From: Azospirillum brasilense
GTDB lineage: Bacteria > Pseudomonadota > Alphaproteobacteria > Azospirillales > Azospirillaceae
DNA: 64,000 bases
Assembly (NCBI RefSeq): GCF_007827815.1
Contig: NZ_VITH01000018.1
Coordinates: 1-64,000, forward strand
Reading direction: 5' to 3'
This document shows positions 44,950-53,487 of this stretch, one piece after another. Made by a program: the position numbers and the translations under genes. Positions within the stretch are counted from its first letter, which is position 1. Every line of letters starts with the position of its first letter. Under the pieces are notes generated by a model. That model saw nothing but the letters and a program-made list of their open reading frames with translations, had not been told where the DNA came from and searched no databases.

Positions 44950-46187
44950 CGGGAGGCACCGTCGGCGCCGCATCGGAAATCCTGATCGACCGCGACGGTC
45001 CGCTGACGCGGGCCGCCGTGCTGACCGGCGGGCGGCTGACCGACCTCTACATCGACCATGCCGAGCGTCCGTCCCTGCTGGGCCATGTGTTCCTCGGCCG
45101 GGTGGAGCGCATCGCGACGGGGCTGGACGGCGCCTTCGTTGATCTCGGCACCGGCAAGTCGGGCCTGCTCTCGGCGCTCGACGCCCGCGGGCCGAAGGGG
45201 CGCCCGAAGGCCAAGGGCGAGCGGATCGGCAACCTGCTGCGCACCGGCCAGACCGTGCTGGTGCAGGTGAAGGCCGACGCCACCGGGGCCAAGGGGCCGT
45301 CCCTGACCATGGACATCACCCTGCCGGGCCGTTTCCTGGTGCACGCGCCGCTGGGACGCGACGTCGCGGTGTCGAAGCGGCTGGGCAGCGGGCCGGAGCG
45401 CACCGAACTGGCCCGCCGCATCCAGGACATCGCCCCCGGCACCGGCTGGATCGTCCGGGCGGGCGCCGCCACGGCGCCGGACGGGCTGCTGGTCGCGGAG
45501 TCGGACGCGCTGCATCTGGCGTGGCGGTCCATCCGCGACGCGGCGGAGCGCGGCGGCGGACCCGCATTGCTGCTGACCGGTCCTGACGCGCCGCGCCGCG
45601 CCCTGATCGAGCATGGGGCGGCCGTTCCGTCGCGGATCATTGTGGACGACGCGGCGCTGGCCCGTGACCTCGCCGGCTGGTGCGCCGACCGCGCGCCGGA
45701 TCTGGAGGAGCGGGTGGAGGCGTTCGACGCCCGCCTGATCGCCGCGCCCTCCGACGGCCGGCAACGGCTGTTCGACCTGCGCGATCTCGACGCTGAAATC
45801 GAAACGCTGCTCGGCACGCGGGTGCCGCTGTCCGGTGGCGGGTCGCTGGTCATCGAGCGGACGGAGGCGATGACCGTCGTCGACGTCAACGCGGGGGAGC
45901 GCGGCAACCCGCTGGACGTCAATCTGGAGGCGGCGGCGGAGATCGCCCGGCAACTGCGCCTGCGCAACGCCGGGGGCATTGTCGTCGTCGATTTTGTCAA
46001 CATGCGCAACCGGGGCGACGCCGAACGGCTGTTGAACGCCCTGTCCCGCGCGGTGGAGGATGACCCGGCGCAGACCCAGGTCTATGGCCTGTCCAAGCTG
46101 GGTCTGGTGGAGATGACCCGCGCCCGGCGCGGCACGGCCCTGGCCGAATTGCTGGGAACCGTCCGCACGGCCGCGGCGGAGGATTGA
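44946..46187 (+). CDS. Ribonuclease E/G family protein
   Basis: A 413-residue endoribonuclease of the RNase E/G family. An S1-like N-terminal domain (LGHVFLGRVERIATGLDGAFVDLGTGKSGLLS) precedes the catalytic region with VVDVNAGERGNPLDVNLEAAAEIARQLRLRNAGG and VVDFVNMRNRGD, which hold the metal-binding Asp residues. It ends right after MTRARRGTALAELL, without the CPxC zinc-link of E. coli RNase E. The GTG start overlaps the maf stop (GTGA). It is shorter than RNase G and probably lacks the large-domain tetramer link. Confidence 0.88.
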   Translation: MTGGTVGAASEILIDRDGPLTRAAVLTGGRLTDLYIDHAERPSLLGHVFLGRVERIATGLDGAFVDLGTGKSGLLSALDARGPKGRPKAKGERIGNLLRTGQTVLVQVKADATGAKGPSLTMDITLPGRFLVHAPLGRDVAVSKRLGSGPERTELARRIQDIAPGTGWIVRAGAATAPDGLLVAESDALHLAWRSIRDAAERGGGPALLLTGPDAPRRALIEHGAAVPSRIIVDDAALARDLAGWCADRAPDLEERVEAFDARLIAAPSDGRQRLFDLRDLDAEIETLLGTRVPLSGGGSLVIERTEAMTVVDVNAGERGNPLDVNLEAAAEIARQLRLRNAGGIVVVDFVNMRNRGDAERLLNALSRAVEDDPAQTQVYGLSKLGLVEMTRARRGTALAELLGTVRTAAAED

Positions 46188-46190
46188 GCG

Positions 46191-46376
46191 ATGAACGACA
46201 ACCAGAAGCCATCTGAGAAAGCCTGCCCGATCTGCGGCCGTCCGGCGGTGGAGGAGACCAAGCCCTTCTGCTCCAAGCGCTGCGCCGACGTGGATTTGTC
46301 GCGCTGGCTGGGCGGCGTCTACCGCATCGAAAGCCCCGACCGCCCGGACGTCGAAGAGGCGGACGAGCGCGAGTGA
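46191..46376 (+). CDS. yacG: DNA gyrase inhibitor YacG
   Basis: A 61-residue zinc-binding protein with four cysteines in CPICGRP and FCSKRCADVDLSRWLGGVYRI. That arrangement matches YacG, a small inhibitor of DNA gyrase. It starts three bases after the RNase E/G stop in the same unit. Confidence 0.93.
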   Translation: MNDNQKPSEKACPICGRPAVEETKPFCSKRCADVDLSRWLGGVYRIESPDRPDVEEADERE

Positions 46377-46474
46377 CGGGGCGGCGGATTTCTGCATTTT
46401 AGGGCTGGACAGGCCCGGCGAATTTGCCTACAAAGCGCGCCTCGACGCGCCGCGGTCTCCGCCGCGGCCTCGGT

Positions 46475-46550
46475 GCCCAGGTAGCTCAGTTGGTAGAGCA
46501 GGGGACTGAAAATCCCCGTGTCGGCGGTTCGACTCCGTCCCTGGGCACCA
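46475..46550 (+). tRNA. tRNA-Phe (GAA)
   Basis: A 76-base cloverleaf: acceptor GCCCAGG/CCTGGGC, D arm GCTCAGTTGGTAGAGC, anticodon arm GGGGA-CTGAAAA-TCCCC giving anticodon GAA, and T arm with GGTTCGACTCC. CCA is encoded. It follows yacG by ~100 bp on the same strand. Confidence 0.97.
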
Positions 46551-46581
46551 TTTCTTCCCCTCAAGGGATTGTGGTGTTGCA

Positions 46582-46610
46582 AACGCTCCGTCATCCGCGG
46601 GGCGTTTTTT
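46582..46610 (+). terminator. Intrinsic terminator after tRNA-Phe
   Basis: An AACGCTCC/GGGGCGTT stem with a nine-base loop is followed by TTTTTT, 31 bases past the tRNA end. Confidence 0.8.
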
Positions 46611-46716
46611 GTTGTCCGCGCTGCGTCACCCGGACCGGCGAGCGCGCGGAAGGGGTGGCGTTCGCGTCGCGGCGACCGTATCGTGCGTCGCGCAACGATC
46701 CGGCACGGATGACGGG

Positions 46717-47694
46717 ATGCTCGATCAGCGGACAAGCGCGTTTCTGGCGGAATTCCTCTCGAAGCCCGACGGCGATCCGGAACGGCTCGACCGCTTCCTG
46801 CTGCACGGCCCCTACCGTGGGCGGCGCGGCGGTCGGCCCCGGCTGAAGCTGGCCTTCCACGACTTCTGGCCGGAGTTCGACAAGGGCACGAATTTCTTCA
46901 TCGAGATCCTGTCCAGCCGTTTCGACCTGTCGGTGGTCGAGGACGACAGCGACCTTGCCATCGTGTCGGTCTTCGGCGGGCGGCACCGCGAGGCGCGCAG
47001 CCGGCGCACCCTGTTCTTCACCGGGGAAAACGTGCGCCCGCCGCTGGACGGCTTCGACATGGCGGTGTCCTTCGACCGCGTCGACGATCCGCGCCATTAC
47101 CGCCTGCCGCTCTACGTCATGCACGCCTATGAGCACATGCGGGAGGGGGCGGTGCCGCATTTCTGCTCCCCGGTGCTGCCGCCGGTGCCGCCGACGCGCG
47201 CGGCCTTCGCGGAGCGCGGCTTCTGCGCCTTCCTCTACAAGAATCCGAACGGGGAGCGCCGCAACCGCTTCTTCCCGGTGCTGGACGGGCGGCGGCGCGT
47301 CGATTCGGTGGGCTGGCACCTGAACAACACCGGCAGCGTCGTCAAGATGGGCTGGCTGGCGAAGATCCGCGTCTTCGAACGCTACCGCTTCGCCTTCGCC
47401 TTCGAGAACGCCAGCCACCCCGGCTATCTGACGGAAAAGATCCTCGACGTCTTCCAGGCCGGGGCGGTGCCGCTCTATTGGGGCGATCCCGACCTGGAGC
47501 GGGAGGTGGCGGCGGGCAGCTTCATCGACGTGTCGCGCTTCGCCACGGACGAGGAGGCGGTGGACCACATCCTGGCGGTGGACGGTGATTACGACGCCTA
47601 TTGCGCCCACCGCGCCGTGGCGCCCTTCCTGGGGACGGAGGAGTTCCATTTCGACGCCTACCGCCTCGCCGACTGGATCGAGAGCCGGCTGTGA
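46717..47694 (+). CDS. Family 10 glycosyltransferase (fucosyltransferase-like)
   Basis: A 325-residue protein with the GT10 signature FAFENASHPGYLTEKILDVFQAGAVPLYWGDPD (about 228-258) and an N-terminal acceptor region. GT10 enzymes transfer fucose from GDP-fucose, usually alpha-1,3 or 1,4 to GlcNAc in Lewis-type structures. The start at 46717 follows GACGGG; a longer frame to 46609 would overlap the terminator. It opens a tight plus-strand cluster (20, 12 and -4 base spacings) with a GT-like, a GT41-like and a GT7-like gene. Confidence 0.85.
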   Translation: MLDQRTSAFLAEFLSKPDGDPERLDRFLLHGPYRGRRGGRPRLKLAFHDFWPEFDKGTNFFIEILSSRFDLSVVEDDSDLAIVSVFGGRHREARSRRTLFFTGENVRPPLDGFDMAVSFDRVDDPRHYRLPLYVMHAYEHMREGAVPHFCSPVLPPVPPTRAAFAERGFCAFLYKNPNGERRNRFFPVLDGRRRVDSVGWHLNNTGSVVKMGWLAKIRVFERYRFAFAFENASHPGYLTEKILDVFQAGAVPLYWGDPDLEREVAAGSFIDVSRFATDEEAVDHILAVDGDYDAYCAHRAVAPFLGTEEFHFDAYRLADWIESRL

Positions 47695-47713
47695 GGGCCG
47701 GGGAGAGGGAGCG

Positions 47714-48436
47714 ATGGCGCGGGTGCTGCTGAACTACGCGGACGGGGCCTTCCTGGGAGCGCAGAAGCGCAACGCGCGGAGCGGGATGGAGATCGGCGGC
47801 TTCGATTCCGTGGCCATGCTGGGGCGAAGCCACATCGACCCGGCCTTCGCCGAGCGCAACCGCTTCATCCTCGACCAGCCGCGCGGGGCGGGCTACTGGC
47901 TGTGGAAGCCCTGGGCCATCTGGACCCTGTTGCGCGGCCATCTGAAGGACGGCGACGTGCTGTTCTACTGCGACAGCGGAGCCCATTTCGTGCACCGCGC
48001 CGATCCGGTGATCGACCTCTGCCGGGAACGGCGTGACCTGCCCATCCTGTTGTTCACGTTGCAGGACGAATTCAAGAACCGCGGCTGGACCAAGCGCGAC
48101 TGCTTCCATTTCATGCGGCTGGACCGTCCCGAATACACCGACGCCACCCAGATCCTGGCGAGTTTCATCGTCTGCGAGCGGACGCCGGAGACCATCGCCT
48201 TCGTCTCCGAATGGCTGCGCTTCGCCCAGGACGAGCGCATCCTCACCGACGCGCCGAACGAGTGCGGCAAGCCGAACTACCCGGAGTTCCGCGACCACCG
48301 CCACGACCAGAGCATCCTCAGCCTGCTTGCCCGCCGCCGCGGGGTCAGCACCATCCCCGACATCTCGCAATGGGGCGATGACCGCCGACTGCCGGAGATT
48401 CCGCGCATCCTGCTGCACACCCGCCAGCGGGACTGA
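47714..48436 (+). CDS. Glycosyltransferase-like protein of unrecognised family
   Basis: A 240-residue protein not assigned to a named family. It has RGAGYWLWKPWAIWTLL near residue 60 and LFYCDSGAHFV near 83, the latter like the acidic metal-binding motif of GT-A transferases. The C-terminal half has DHRHDQSILSLLARRRG near 200. Proteins with a GYW(L/I)WKP motif followed by a D-S-G are found beside capsule and glycan genes, so a sugar transferase is likely. The start at 47714 is preceded by GAGAGGGA. The donor is unknown. Confidence 0.6.
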   Translation: MARVLLNYADGAFLGAQKRNARSGMEIGGFDSVAMLGRSHIDPAFAERNRFILDQPRGAGYWLWKPWAIWTLLRGHLKDGDVLFYCDSGAHFVHRADPVIDLCRERRDLPILLFTLQDEFKNRGWTKRDCFHFMRLDRPEYTDATQILASFIVCERTPETIAFVSEWLRFAQDERILTDAPNECGKPNYPEFRDHRHDQSILSLLARRRGVSTIPDISQWGDDRRLPEIPRILLHTRQRD

Positions 48437-48447
48437 GGGGGGCGCCC

Positions 48448-50934
48448 ATGGACCGTCCCGACACCGCCGAACAGGCCGCCGCGTTGCATCGGCAGGCCGT
48501 CGCCGCCCAGCGCGAGGGCCGCGTGCGGGACGCCGTGGCGCTGTTCCAGCAGGCGCTGGCGCTGCGCAAGAACGCCGATATCTATCTGGATTTCGGCAGC
48601 CTGCTGGCGGGTCTGTCACAATGGGGGCCGGCGGGGGCGGTCTACGCCGCGGCGCTGAAGCTGGCGCCCGACTCCCTCGACGCTCATTACGGGGTGGCGC
48701 TGTCCCTCCACGCCCAGGGGCGACCGGCGGAGGCCGAGCCGCATTACCGCACCGTCCTGGCGGCCTGCCCCGACGTTGGCGACGTGTGGAACAACCTGGG
48801 CGTGGCGCTCCAGGAGCTGGGCCGGCCGGCCGAGGCCGAGGCCGCCTACCGCGAGTCCCTGCGCCACCGGCCGGAGGACGTCGGCACCTGGAAGAATCTG
48901 GCGGTCGCGCTGGACGCTCTGGGCCGGACCGCCGAGGCCGAATCCGCCTACCGCGCGGCGCTGGCGCGCAACCCGGAGCACGCGGTGTCCCTGAACAACC
49001 TCGGCGGCCTCGTTTCGGCCGCCGGGCGCCCGGACGAGGCGTGGCGGATCGGCGGACGCATGGCAGCGCTGAACCCGGCGGACCGTCACGGCTGGATGCT
49101 GCTGGGCAACGCCGCCCACGCGGCGGGCCGTTGGGGCGAGGCGGTGCGGGCGAACGCGGTGGCGGTGCGGCTGGCGCCGGACGATCCCGCCCCGCGCCAC
49201 AACCTCGCCAACGCGCTGGCCGCCGCCGGCCGGCGGGAGGAGGCGGTGGCCGAATACCGGGCGGTTCTCGAACTCCAGCCCGACTCCGTGGTGGCGGCGG
49301 TCGATCTGGCGGTGGAACTGCTCGGCCTGCACGACACGGCGGGCGCGCTGGCGGTGCTGCGCGGCGCGATCGGGCGGCATCCGGAGCATGGCGCGGCGTG
49401 GCGGGTTCTTGGGCAGACATTGACCGGCGCCTTGCGGCCGGACGCCGCGCTCGACGCGCTGCGCCGGGCGGTGGCCCTCGATCCCGGCGACCCGGCGGGG
49501 TGGGAGGATCTGGCCGCCGCGGCGACTCTGGCCGACCGGGTCGCGCCGTCCATCGAGGCCCTCCGCCGCGTTCGCCGGCTTTCCCCCGCCTACAACCCGG
49601 CGCTGGCGCAGCTCGTGCAGCAACAGCGGCACGCCTGCGACTGGCGTGACCTGCCGACCCTGGAGCGCGACCTGATTGGGCGGCTGCGCGCCGGAGCGCT
49701 GGGCGTGCCGCCCTTCGGCCTGCTGGCGGTGGACACGACCCCGGCGGACCAGCGCGCGGCGGCGGAGCGCTGGGCGCGGCAGAAGGCACGCGGCGTGCCG
49801 GCGGTGGCGCGCGCCGCCGGTCCCGGGGATGGGCGCCTGCGCATCGGCTATCTCTCCGCCGACTTCCACGAGCACGCCACCGCCTATCTGATGGCGGAAC
49901 TGCTGGAGCGGCACGACCGCACCCGCTTCGCCGTCACCGCCTATTCCACCGGCATCGACGACGGCAGCCCGATGCGCCGCCGCCTGACCGCCGCGGTCGA
50001 GCGCTTCGTGGATCTGCGCGACCGTTCCGACCGCGACGCCGCGCAGACCATCGCCGCCGACGGCATCGACATCCTGGTGGACCTGAAGGGCTACACGGCC
50101 TTCGCCCGCACGGCGATCCTGGCGGCGCGGCCCGCCCCGGTGCAGGTGAATTGGCTGGGCTATCCCGGCACCCTGGGGGCGGACTTCATCGACGTCATCC
50201 TGGCCGACGCGGCGACCATCCCGCCGGGCGAGGAGGGCGTCTACAGCGAGGCGGTGGTCCGGCTCCCCCACTGCTACCAGCCCAACGACCGCCACCGCGC
50301 CATCGCCGAGCGCACCCCGTCGCGCGCCGATTGCGGATTGCCGGAGGACGGCTTCGTCTTCTGCTGCTTCAACAGCCCCTACAAGCTGACGCCCGCTGTG
50401 TTCGACGTCTGGGCGCGGCTGTTGCGCGCCGTGCCGGGGAGCGTGCTGTGGCTCTACGCCGGCAACCCGCTGGTCGCCGGCAACCTGCGGCGCGAGGCGG
50501 CGGCCCGCGGGGTGGCGCCGGAGCGTCTCGTCTTCGCGCCGCCGCGCCCCCTGGCGGAGCATCTGGCGCGGCACCGGCTGGCCGACCTGTTCCTCGACAC
50601 GCTGCCCTACAACGCCCACACCACGGCCAGCGACGCGCTGTGGACCGGGCTTCCGGTGGTGACATGCCGTGGTGCGACCTTCGCCGGGCGGGTGGCCGCC
50701 AGCCTGCTCGACACGGTGGGGCTGCCGGAGCTGGTAACCGACTCGCTGGAGTCCTACGAGGCGCTGGCCCTGGACCTCGCCCGCGATCCGGCACGGCTGG
50801 CCGGGCTGAAGGCGCGGCTGACGGCGGCGCGGACGGCCAGCCCGCTGTTCGACGGCGACCGCTTCGCCCGCGATCTGGAGGACGCCTATCGGGCGATCTG
50901 GCAACGCTTCGCACCGGCAGGAGACCCGCGATGA
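48448..50934 (+). CDS. TPR protein with O-GlcNAc-transferase-like domain (GT41)
   Basis: An 828-residue protein. About ten tetratricopeptide repeats fill residues 5-370 (for example VWNNLGVALQELGRPAEAEAAYRESL). From about 464 to the end it matches the GT41 catalytic region of O-GlcNAc transferase: RIGYLSADFHEHATAYLM, DILVDLKGYT, PVQVNWLGYPGTLGADFIDVILAD, FCCFNSPYKLTPAVFDVWARLL, LFLDTLPYNAHTTASDALWTGLPVVTCRG. Bacterial relatives modify Ser/Thr or Asn of proteins, including flagellins and adhesins. GGGGGG precedes the start. It overlaps the GT7-like gene by four bases (ATGA), so those two are coupled. Confidence 0.9.
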   Translation: MDRPDTAEQAAALHRQAVAAQREGRVRDAVALFQQALALRKNADIYLDFGSLLAGLSQWGPAGAVYAAALKLAPDSLDAHYGVALSLHAQGRPAEAEPHYRTVLAACPDVGDVWNNLGVALQELGRPAEAEAAYRESLRHRPEDVGTWKNLAVALDALGRTAEAESAYRAALARNPEHAVSLNNLGGLVSAAGRPDEAWRIGGRMAALNPADRHGWMLLGNAAHAAGRWGEAVRANAVAVRLAPDDPAPRHNLANALAAAGRREEAVAEYRAVLELQPDSVVAAVDLAVELLGLHDTAGALAVLRGAIGRHPEHGAAWRVLGQTLTGALRPDAALDALRRAVALDPGDPAGWEDLAAAATLADRVAPSIEALRRVRRLSPAYNPALAQLVQQQRHACDWRDLPTLERDLIGRLRAGALGVPPFGLLAVDTTPADQRAAAERWARQKARGVPAVARAAGPGDGRLRIGYLSADFHEHATAYLMAELLERHDRTRFAVTAYSTGIDDGSPMRRRLTAAVERFVDLRDRSDRDAAQTIAADGIDILVDLKGYTAFARTAILAARPAPVQVNWLGYPGTLGADFIDVILADAATIPPGEEGVYSEAVVRLPHCYQPNDRHRAIAERTPSRADCGLPEDGFVFCCFNSPYKLTPAVFDVWARLLRAVPGSVLWLYAGNPLVAGNLRREAAARGVAPERLVFAPPRPLAEHLARHRLADLFLDTLPYNAHTTASDALWTGLPVVTCRGATFAGRVAASLLDTVGLPELVTDSLESYEALALDLARDPARLAGLKARLTAARTASPLFDGDRFARDLEDAYRAIWQRFAPAGDPR

Positions 50935-51716
50935 CGACCATGGACCGGCGCCTTCACATCGTCGTGCCCTACCGCGACCGCGCGGCGCATCTGCGGGACT
51001 TCGTGCCGCGGGTCGGCGCTTACTTCGCAACGCTCGCCGATCCCATCGACTACCGCGTCACCATCGTGGAGCAGGAGGCCGGGCTACCCTTCAACCGGGG
51101 CGCCATCAAGAATGTCGGCTTCCTGCTGGGCGAGGCGGAGAGCGGCTACACCTGCCTGCACGACATCGACTATCTGCCCATCGACGCCGATTACGCCTGG
51201 GTCGACCGGCCGACCCCCATCCTGTCCTTCGGGGCGGAGCAGCGGCCGGTGGCGCCGGGGCGCTCGGACCAGACGGTGACCACCGACCTGGAGAGCACGA
51301 TGGGCGGCGTCCTGCTGATGCCCAACGACGTGTTCCGGCGGATCGACGGCTATTCCAACGCCTACTGGGGCTGGGGCTACGAGGATTTCGACCTGTCGCT
51401 GCGCATCCGCTCCCGCCGCATCCCGACCGCGCGGCGGCCCGGCCGGTTCGAGCCGCTGGACCACGACAACGAGGGCTTCAACCCCGACGCCTCGGCCTCG
51501 CCCATCTCGCGGGTCAACAAGCGGGTGTTTCAGGCGAACTGGTCCGGCGGCACGATCCCGGAGGAGGACGGCCTGTCCAGCCTGTCCTTCGAGATTCTCG
51601 ACCGCCGCCCCTGCGATGGCATCCATCCCGGCGCCGCGGGACGGTGGGAGATCGTGCGCGTCCGCCTGACCATGGCGCCGCTGCCCGGCCAACTGGCGGC
51701 CTTCAAGGCACGCTGA
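50931..51716 (+). CDS. Family 7 galactosyltransferase-like protein
   Basis: A 261-residue protein similar to animal-type beta-1,4-galactosyltransferases (GT7). HIVVPYRDRAAHLRDFVP opens it, FNRGAIKNVGFLLGEA is near 48, HDIDYLPIDADY near 73 (acidic motif), GGVLLMPNDVFRRIDGYSNAYWGWGYEDFDLSLRI near 125, and HDNEGFNPDA later. GT7 enzymes add galactose (or GalNAc) beta-1,4 to GlcNAc or xylose. The start at 50931 overlaps the GT41-like stop (ATGA). It ends the cluster, 125 bp before the ParA-like gene. Confidence 0.88.
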   Translation: MTTMDRRLHIVVPYRDRAAHLRDFVPRVGAYFATLADPIDYRVTIVEQEAGLPFNRGAIKNVGFLLGEAESGYTCLHDIDYLPIDADYAWVDRPTPILSFGAEQRPVAPGRSDQTVTTDLESTMGGVLLMPNDVFRRIDGYSNAYWGWGYEDFDLSLRIRSRRIPTARRPGRFEPLDHDNEGFNPDASASPISRVNKRVFQANWSGGTIPEEDGLSSLSFEILDRRPCDGIHPGAAGRWEIVRVRLTMAPLPGQLAAFKAR

Positions 51717-51841
51717 ACCTGTTACCTTTCGGGACACCCGCGCATCTGCGGGAAGACATCGGCCCGCAGGCTTGGCTATAGTGCGCCGCTTTCGGCGGCT
51801 CTTGGCCCGCAGGACGAACACCCGCGAAACGACGAAGCGGA

Positions 51842-52927
51842 ATGGACATGACCAGCCACGAAGACGTCTTCGACGCGCCGGAGACGCGGCAGCCGACCAT
51901 CCTGGCGGTGTACAATCAGAAGGGCGGCGTCGGCAAGACGACCACCTCCGTCAACCTCGCCCTGGCGCTGGCCGCGCTGGGCAAGAGCGTCGTCCTGATC
52001 GACTTCGACCCGCAGAGCAGCGCCACCAGCAACTTCCTGCTGCGGGAGAAGGCGCGCGTCGGCATCAACGACCTGCTGAGCCAGGACACCTTCGTCGAGG
52101 ACGCCATCACCCCGACCAGCTTCGACGGGCTGTCGATGATCGTCGGCGCGCGCAAGCTCTATTCGCTGGAGCACGCGCTGGACGCCCGCGGCGGCTCGCA
52201 GCGCGGCCTGCGCAAGGCGCTGCACTTCTCGCGCAACCCGCCGGACTATGTGGTGATCGACTGCCCGCCGGCGCTCGGCCATCTGGCGGCGGGCGCGCTG
52301 GCGGCGTCGGACCGGCTGGTGCTTCCGGTCTTTCCGGGGCGCTACGCGCTGGACGGGCTGAAGCGCACCCTGTCGGTGGTCGAGCACATCCAGAAGGGCA
52401 TGAACCCCAACCTGTCGGTGGCCGGCATCCTGATGCTGTCGATCACCAACGACGAGGTTGGGCGCGAATCGCTGACCCTGCTGCGCTCCGAATTCCCGGA
52501 TCTGATGTTCCGCACGGCGATCCCCTACGACGTGGATGTGGTGAAGGCGACCTACCGCCGGATGCCCGCGGCGATCTTCAGCCCGGAAGGGCGGACGACC
52601 ACGCGTTTCCTGGCGCTGGGCTGGGAAATCGTCCACGGCCGCGGTTCCTCCCCGACCGACGAGCAGTTGAAGCCGGCGCAGGACCGCATCCGCGCGTGGC
52701 ACGCCGACACCGACTCCTCCTACAGCGCCCGCCGCGCGGCGGCGCCGGACGAGGGTGACGACTCCACGGGCGGCGGCAATGGGCGCGGTGCGTCGGCGGA
52801 GGCGCCGAAGGGCGGCGGCGGCCGGGCGCTGGTCGCCGCGGCGGTCGGGCTGATCGTCGGCTTCGCCCTGGGCGCGCTGTTCGGGCAACCGCTTCTGGGC
52901 GGCGTGCTGGCGGGGCTCGGCGGCTGA
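51842..52927 (+). CDS. Orphan ParA-family ATPase with C-terminal membrane segment
   Basis: A 361-residue ParA/MinD-type ATPase. The deviant Walker A NQKGGVGKTT is at about 26-35, VVLIDFDPQSSATSN follows, and the Walker B is VVIDCPPALG near 139. A Gly/Asp-rich linker (about 300-320) leads to a single hydrophobic, glycine-rich C-terminal segment (LVAAAVGLIVGFALGALFGQPLLGGVLAGLG), unusual for the family, which mostly uses an amphipathic helix or none. No parB is adjacent. It could position a membrane complex, possibly linked to the glycan cluster just upstream. It is convergent with the Lrp gene, one base apart. Confidence 0.85.
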   Translation: MDMTSHEDVFDAPETRQPTILAVYNQKGGVGKTTTSVNLALALAALGKSVVLIDFDPQSSATSNFLLREKARVGINDLLSQDTFVEDAITPTSFDGLSMIVGARKLYSLEHALDARGGSQRGLRKALHFSRNPPDYVVIDCPPALGHLAAGALAASDRLVLPVFPGRYALDGLKRTLSVVEHIQKGMNPNLSVAGILMLSITNDEVGRESLTLLRSEFPDLMFRTAIPYDVDVVKATYRRMPAAIFSPEGRTTTRFLALGWEIVHGRGSSPTDEQLKPAQDRIRAWHADTDSSYSARRAAAPDEGDDSTGGGNGRGASAEAPKGGGGRALVAAAVGLIVGFALGALFGQPLLGGVLAGLGG

Positions 52928-52928
52928 C

Positions 52929-53357
52929 CTACAGCACCGCCTTGCGGGCGGAAAGCAGGATGCTGGTCTCGGTGGAGGCGATGCCGGCGATCTGCCGGAC
53001 GCGGCGCAGCGTGTCGTCGAAGGCCTCCAGCGACTCCGTTTCGATTTCAGCGACGACGTCCCAGCGCCCGTTGGTGGTGTAGACCGTCCGCACCTCCGGA
53101 AAACCGTGCAGGCGGGCGATGACCGTTTCGGCGGCGCGGCCCTCCACCTCGATCATCGTGATGGCCCGGACCATGGCAGGCCGCAGATCCTTGCGCAGCA
53201 GCACCGTGAAGCCGGCGATCACCCCGCTCTCGACCAGACGGTCGATGCGGGCGCGCACGGTCGCGCGCGACACCTTCAGCGCGGCGGCGAGGCCGGCGAC
53301 GGGCTGGCGCGCGTCGGCGCGCAGCAGACCCAGCAGGCGGTGGTCCAGGTCATCCAT
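52929..53357 (-). CDS. Lrp/AsnC family transcriptional regulator
   Basis: A 142-residue regulator. The N-terminal helix-turn-helix MDDLDHRLLGLLRADARQPVAGLAAALKVSRATVRARIDRLVESGVIAGF is followed by a RAM/ligand-binding domain (VYTTNGRWDVVAEIET). It starts at 53357. It is divergent from the arginase gene, which it probably controls in response to arginine or ornithine, as in related arginine catabolic loci (inference). Confidence 0.92.
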   Translation of the reverse strand: MDDLDHRLLGLLRADARQPVAGLAAALKVSRATVRARIDRLVESGVIAGFTVLLRKDLRPAMVRAITMIEVEGRAAETVIARLHGFPEVRTVYTTNGRWDVVAEIETESLEAFDDTLRRVRQIAGIASTETSILLSARKAVL

Positions 53358-53413
53358 GCCAAAATGATAAGCTGCGCTTGGCAAACTGTCAAAAACGCCG
53401 CCGTTCGTTGGCA
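53357..53413. promoter_or_regulatory. Candidate Lrp-type operator between regulator and arginase genes
   Basis: TGCCAA (53357-53362) and TTGGCA (53378-53383) form an inverted pair, and a third TTGGCA lies at 53408-53413, all within the divergent promoter gap. The spacing (about 21 and 30 bases) fits a multimeric Lrp/AsnC binding array. This is a motif match only. Confidence 0.4.
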
Positions 53414-53487
53414 CTTTTCCGTCTTTCTGTCGCCTGCTCGGCCCCCGATAGTCATGGGAGACAGTTTCACACCGGGAGAGGGACGGC

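Noticed and set aside
46475..51716. Genomic island inserted at tRNA-Phe
   Set aside because: No integrase is present and no repeat of the tRNA 3' end was found downstream, so integration at the tRNA cannot be supported.
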